From Elusimicrobia bacterium CG06_land_8_20_14_3_00_38_11 (GTDB taxonomy: Bacteria; Elusimicrobiota; UBA8919): DNA of 15,587 nucleotides. The stretch is from the NCBI GenBank assembly GCA_002780205.1, contig PEVQ01000155.1, positions 1-15,587 of the forward strand, written 5' to 3'. The translations under genes and the position numbers were made by a program. Below the pieces are notes generated by a model that did not search any database, was not told the DNA's origin, and was given only the letters and a program-made list of their open reading frames with translations. This document shows, piece after piece, positions 12,652-15,587 of this stretch (position 1 is its first letter; every line of letters starts with the position of its first letter).

Positions 12652-13595
12652 TAGAATTTACAATTCAGCGTAAATCTGTGAATGTCGGTCAATTTTTCAT
12701 GTGAGGTGAATGAATAATCAACGGAGATTATTTTTGCCGAAAATCCGGCACCGATTGAATACCTTTTCAGTGTAGTATATCCGCCTCGCAGTTTGAAATT
12801 TTTTACAGGATGGAGTTCAATTCCCAAATTACCGATAAAGATGTTTTCTCTCTGTCTGATACCGTCAACGGACAAAAGCAGTCGGGCAAAATTTCTGCTT
12901 ATGCCTATCCGCAATTCCGACGGCAGAGAGTCTTTTTCACCGCCGAATGAAATTTTTGTCCCGAAATTTCTCGCCGAAAAACCGATTTCAAAAGGCAGGT
13001 TGTAGCCGGAATATATTAATCCTAAATCAGCCGCAAAAGCCTGCGCTTTTTCCCCCGCCAGATTCTCGTTCAGATATTTTACTGTTATGCCTGTATCCAG
13101 AGGATAGATTTTTCTCGCGTAGGAAATACCGACGACCGTATCGCTGTTTAAGAATTCGTTCCGTCCTATTCCGCGTTCGTCCCTTTCAACATCTTTTGAC
13201 GACAAGTATTTTAATGCCAAGCCAACATTCCCTCTGATTTTATGGATGTATGTTGAGAACTTCATATCCTCAAAATTGACATCTTCAAAATATTCTATGT
13301 GCGAAAACGAAAAATTATAGTCGGGTAGGTTTGAAATTGCCGCGGGATTAAAATCCAACGATGCAAGATTTTCCGCCAGCGATGTAACCGCCTCCGCCAT
13401 AGCGGATGTTTTTGCCGCGGGGCTTATTCGTAATAATAACCCGGCGGATGTGCCGGTGTCATTGCCTTCGGCAGAATTAAAAATTAAAAATGACACGAAA
13501 AGTGTCACCCCGAACTTGTTTCGGGGTCTAACAAGATGCTGAATCAAGTTCAGCATGACATGATTAAAAATTAAAATGATTTTTTTTATTGTCAT
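12651..13595 (-). CDS. PorV/UPF0164-like outer membrane protein, copy B
   Basis: This 314-residue paralogue of the next gene has the same layout: ISPAAKTSAMAEAVTSLAEN (58-77), DFNPAAISNLPDYNFSFSH with the NPAA motif at 83-86, many beta-strand stretches, GFSARNFGTKISFGGEKDSL matching the other copy's FAGENFGTKVIYSNDPVKDD, and a final strand ending RFTLNCKF. It is probably an outer-membrane or surface-associated barrel working with the same secretion system. The signal peptide carries an in-frame repeat of 29 codons between MTIKKIILIFN and SAEGND, at the same place as in copy A. The start forms an ATGA overlap with the C11 protease stop; the end overlaps the next ATG (TAATG). Family assignment rests on motif pattern and length. 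Confidence 0.78.
   Translation of the reverse strand: MTIKKIILIFNHVMLNLIQHLVRPRNKFGVTLFVSFLIFNSAEGNDTGTSAGLLLRISPAAKTSAMAEAVTSLAENLASLDFNPAAISNLPDYNFSFSHIEYFEDVNFEDMKFSTYIHKIRGNVGLALKYLSSKDVERDERGIGRNEFLNSDTVVGISYARKIYPLDTGITVKYLNENLAGEKAQAFAADLGLIYSGYNLPFEIGFSARNFGTKISFGGEKDSLPSELRIGISRNFARLLLSVDGIRQRENIFIGNLGIELHPVKNFKLRGGYTTLKRYSIGAGFSAKIISVDYSFTSHEKLTDIHRFTLNCKF
13476..13577. repeat. In-frame repeat in the signal peptide of PorV-like copy B
   Basis: The 58-bp core (13503-13560) is nearly identical to the outer modules of the copy at 12490-12639 but lacks the 48-bp middle module. It is bordered by ATTAAAAATTAAAA on both sides (13476 and 13563). Insert length is 87 bp, preserving the frame as 29 codons including RPRNK and a hydrophobic run. 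Confidence 0.87.
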
Positions 13596-15172
13596 TTTTT
13601 CAATACAGTAATTTTTCCTTTTGTAGAATCATTTTGGGTTTTTGCAACATAAAAATATATTCCCGATGCAACGGTAGAACCATTTTCGTTTTTACCGTCC
13701 CATTCTATAAATGTACCTGAACCGGTTAATTTCCTGACTGACATCCCTTCAAGATTGTAGATTTTTAATTCTATAACGGAATTATCCGGGAAATTTTTTA
13801 TCGTCAGATTTCCGGTTGAAGGGTTGTAAGGGTTCGGTGCAGAGACGACATAATTTAGCGACTGCGGACCATACAAAACTTTTGAATAATAATCAGCCAA
13901 AAATTCATCCCAGTTTGTCGCCTGACAAAAACTTAAATTTACATATGGTGTAGTTGATACTGAAGGAGGGTCAGTATCGGGGTCAGGAGGATTGTTCCAA
14001 TTTTCCCAGGCGTCTTTTGTCTTCGGAAAGTTTATGGATAACCCGTGAGAATTTTTATGCTGGTTTCCGACTCTGTTTGCAATCACACAAGTATTAACAG
14101 AGTTCATTACCGAGTTTGAAGCATTTCGTAGACCTGCAGAATCCAAATCGGGATTTTGTTCAACGATATATGCTAAATCATAAAGGTCAACACCGCCATA
14201 TATGTCGTTTCCGGAACTGCCGAAATAGTCAACAGTATCTCTTATAAGATATAATGGCACTGTTTTTTTTGTTGCTTTGAGTTCATCCGCAAAATTATTT
14301 ATTGCAGTTGCTAAATTACCAATTTGTGAAAGGTCAATTGCAGATGCAGTCCTGTTTTCTAAAATAGTTGAAAAATAAGAAACGGTATCGTCGGAATATG
14401 CCTTATCCCAGATTTCAACTATTTTTTGTGAAAGAGTTTTCGGGTCATAATTTGGATTTGAAATAAGTTCCGTCAAAATTCCGTCGTAAGGCCAGCCCTG
14501 CTCGTTTTCTTCGGAGGCAACGATGTAATCTGCACAATCCTTTATCTGGTATGCTACTTCTATTTGCGACATCAAACATGCATCAAGCCCGACGATGTCA
14601 ATGTTTTTGCCGAGATATGTTTTTATCTGCGAAAGAGCAGTTTCTAATTCCGCCATTGTCAGATAATCATTATCGGATGTATCATCCCACGCAATTCCTT
14701 TTTTTAATTTTGGTGATTTAGGCCACCAGCCACCGCCGTGATTCCAAACGACGAGACAATAATTCTCGGCGGGATAATTCGCGATTGCCATTGTCCATGT
14801 TGAAAATACGACAAGCGTTGACGGGTCGCCGGTGTTTAATTCATTTGTTGTAGACGGTAAGAGTTCTTCCGACACAGATTTGGTCGGTGTGTTGATTGTG
14901 TAGGTATCGGTATCATGCTGGATTTTATAGATGTAGGTGTTTTCGTCGCCGTTTTTATCTGCAAGAACAATTATATTGACATCGGTTGAATTATCTGCGG
15001 TTTCCATTTTGTTAATATCCCGTCTGAGTTGGTCCCCGCCGAGAGAAGTATCTAAAGAATTATCACCCGCGATATAAACGATGAATGTCCATTTTGCCGC
15101 CGCAGTTAAATTCGCATTAAAAAATATGGACAGGCACATAACCTGTCCATATAAAAATAAAATCTTCTTCAT
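13592..15172 (-). CDS. Clostripain-family (C11) cysteine protease with C-terminal sorting-like domain
   Basis: The 526-residue exported protein starts with a signal peptide (K2K3, hydrophobic 4-18, likely cut near LTAAA, residues 22-26). The C11 peptidase domain runs from about 27 to 430: KWTFIVYIAGDNSLD is the usual opening, H145 in WNHGGGW and C199 in GLDACLMSQIEVAYQ are the predicted catalytic dyad, and SEENEQGWPYDG (220-231) is the typical block after it. After a Pro/Asp-rich linker (394-404), residues about 443-526 form a FlgD-Ig/type IX-like C-terminal domain beginning SAPNPYNPST and ending KGKITVLKK. Such domains target cargo to the T9SS or anchor it at the surface. The protease probably acts on extracellular or surface proteins after basic residues, as family members do; that is inference. 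The signal peptide coding region contains a perfect palindrome. Confidence 0.92.
   Translation of the reverse strand: MKKILFLYGQVMCLSIFFNANLTAAAKWTFIVYIAGDNSLDTSLGGDQLRRDINKMETADNSTDVNIIVLADKNGDENTYIYKIQHDTDTYTINTPTKSVSEELLPSTTNELNTGDPSTLVVFSTWTMAIANYPAENYCLVVWNHGGGWWPKSPKLKKGIAWDDTSDNDYLTMAELETALSQIKTYLGKNIDIVGLDACLMSQIEVAYQIKDCADYIVASEENEQGWPYDGILTELISNPNYDPKTLSQKIVEIWDKAYSDDTVSYFSTILENRTASAIDLSQIGNLATAINNFADELKATKKTVPLYLIRDTVDYFGSSGNDIYGGVDLYDLAYIVEQNPDLDSAGLRNASNSVMNSVNTCVIANRVGNQHKNSHGLSINFPKTKDAWENWNNPPDPDTDPPSVSTTPYVNLSFCQATNWDEFLADYYSKVLYGPQSLNYVVSAPNPYNPSTGNLTIKNFPDNSVIELKIYNLEGMSVRKLTGSGTFIEWDGKNENGSTVASGIYFYVAKTQNDSTKGKITVLKK
15124..15152. repeat. Palindrome in the C11 protease signal peptide
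   Basis: ATATGGACAGG (15124-15134) and CCTGTCCATAT (15142-15152) form an 11-bp perfect stem with a 7-nt loop. It encodes residues about 7-16 (LYGQVMCLSI) in the hydrophobic core. A second, smaller palindrome GGACATTTGTCC lies just upstream at 15200-15211. Confidence 0.75.
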
Positions 15173-15221
15173 ATTTTAAGTAGCAAGAAATTTATAAATG
15201 GACATTTGTCCTTTTATCTTT
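15173..15221 (-). other. Short intergenic gap with weak hairpin
   Basis: On the minus strand the hairpin GGACA/TGTCC (15200-15211) follows the stop of the secreted-protein gene, then ATTTATAAATTT. The stem is too short for a confident terminator. No Shine-Dalgarno precedes the C11 protease. Confidence 0.4.
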
Positions 15222-15587
15222 TTATTTCAGAACCACTGCCCGTTTTGTTCCGATTTCTTTTCCGTTGACGCTGAGACGGTAATAATAAACGCCTCTGGAA
15301 AGTTTGTCGCCGGAATCATATTTTACGGAGTGTTCGCCGGGCACCTGGTCTTCGTTCACGACGGTGTCAACCTCCTGGCCCGCTACATTGTAAAGTTTGA
15401 GAGTCACCCTTCCGCCCTCGGATATAAAATAATTAAATGTTGTCGCAGGATTAAACGGGTTGGGATAATTCTGCCCGAGCGATGCCGGTTTTACACCGCC
15501 GTCTTCCGTTTCCATTTCCTCGTCCACATCAACATCGCCCCTTGATTTAGCATATGAAGAGCCGACCGTTAGAGAACGTTGTTTAGA
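15222..15587 (-). CDS. C-terminal end of a secreted protein with T9SS type A-like sorting domain (5' end outside window)
   Basis: The frame is open to the right edge, giving 121 codons before TAA. The first ~30 visible residues (from SKQRSLTVGSSYAKS through DVDVDEEMETEDGG) are a polar, acidic linker. The last ~86 residues are a typical type A C-terminal sorting domain: SLGQNYPNPFNPATTFNYF, then VTLKLYNVAGQEV and LSRGVYYYRLSVNGKE, ending KRAVVLK. In T9SS organisms this domain is recognised by PorV-type proteins and the translocon; two PorV-like genes lie just downstream. The catalytic or structural part of the protein is not in the window, so its activity is unknown. A GTG at 15527 is only an internal codon, not a start. 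Confidence 0.88.
   Translation of the reverse strand, partial: SKQRSLTVGSSYAKSRGDVDVDEEMETEDGGVKPASLGQNYPNPFNPATTFNYFISEGGRVTLKLYNVAGQEVDTVVNEDQVPGEHSVKYDSGDKLSRGVYYYRLSVNGKEIGTKRAVVLK

Noticed and set aside
12490..13577. CRISPR array or transposon ends
   Set aside because: Repeats are few, genic, different in length, and have no regular spacers, transposase or cas gene nearby.
13592..15172. C11 protease plus neighbours as an anti-phage or caspase-like defence system
   Set aside because: The protein has a signal peptide and sorting-like domain and its neighbours are outer-membrane proteins, so an extracellular role fits better.

Overview
The window is a tightly packed bacterial stretch with every recognisable gene on the minus strand. 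No CRISPR array, insertion sequence, tRNA or rRNA is visible. By eye the DNA is AT-rich. Few genes have a clear Shine-Dalgarno (purH, ribH and nusB are exceptions), and many starts overlap the preceding stop. Two exported proteins end in FlgD/type IX-secretion-like C-terminal domains and two others look like PorV/UPF0164 outer-membrane proteins. Together this suggests an uncultured Gram-negative lineage of the FCB, Elusimicrobia or Firestonebacteria kind. The phylum is inference only.

In transcription order (right to left) there are two blocks. Block 1 (15587 to 11614) is an envelope cluster: the tail of a secreted protein with a type IX-like sorting domain, a clostripain-family (C11) protease with a similar C-terminal domain, and two adjacent PorV-like barrel proteins. 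Block 2 begins at a near-consensus promoter whose -35 hexamer overlaps the stop codon of the last PorV-like gene. An FMN riboswitch and an intrinsic terminator follow. Then come ribD, a PHP-domain protein, ribE, ribBA, ribH, nusB, ligA, mazG, a ybgC-type thioesterase, a GGQ release-factor-like protein, a DUF362 ferredoxin-like protein, recX and purH, which is cut by the left edge. The rib genes form a complete riboflavin pathway from GTP and ribulose-5-phosphate to riboflavin, apart from the usual unlinked phosphatase. Transcription may continue into the housekeeping genes behind them.

The unusual feature is pervasive invasion by short repeats, often inside functional sequence. (a) Heptanucleotide tandem arrays lie inside purH, ligA and ribE and at the ribD stop codon. 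AT-rich 7-mers also occur between ribBA and ribH and flank other repeats. (b) A palindromic element with conserved arms (starting TGTAGCC, then a hairpin of variable sequence, then a tail resembling GTGAGCGTAGCGAA) lies inside the PHP coding sequence and directly before ybgC. A relative forms what looks like the P3 arm of the FMN riboswitch. (c) A 56-106 bp GTGTCACCCCGAA / ATGCTGAA family is inserted in frame in the signal peptides of both PorV-like paralogues and also lies before mazG. (d) Other palindromes lie in the protease signal peptide and in ribE, and 22-bp direct repeats meet at the ribD start codon. The parallel with Rickettsia palindromic elements and cyanobacterial heptamer repeats is one of type only; no homology is claimed.
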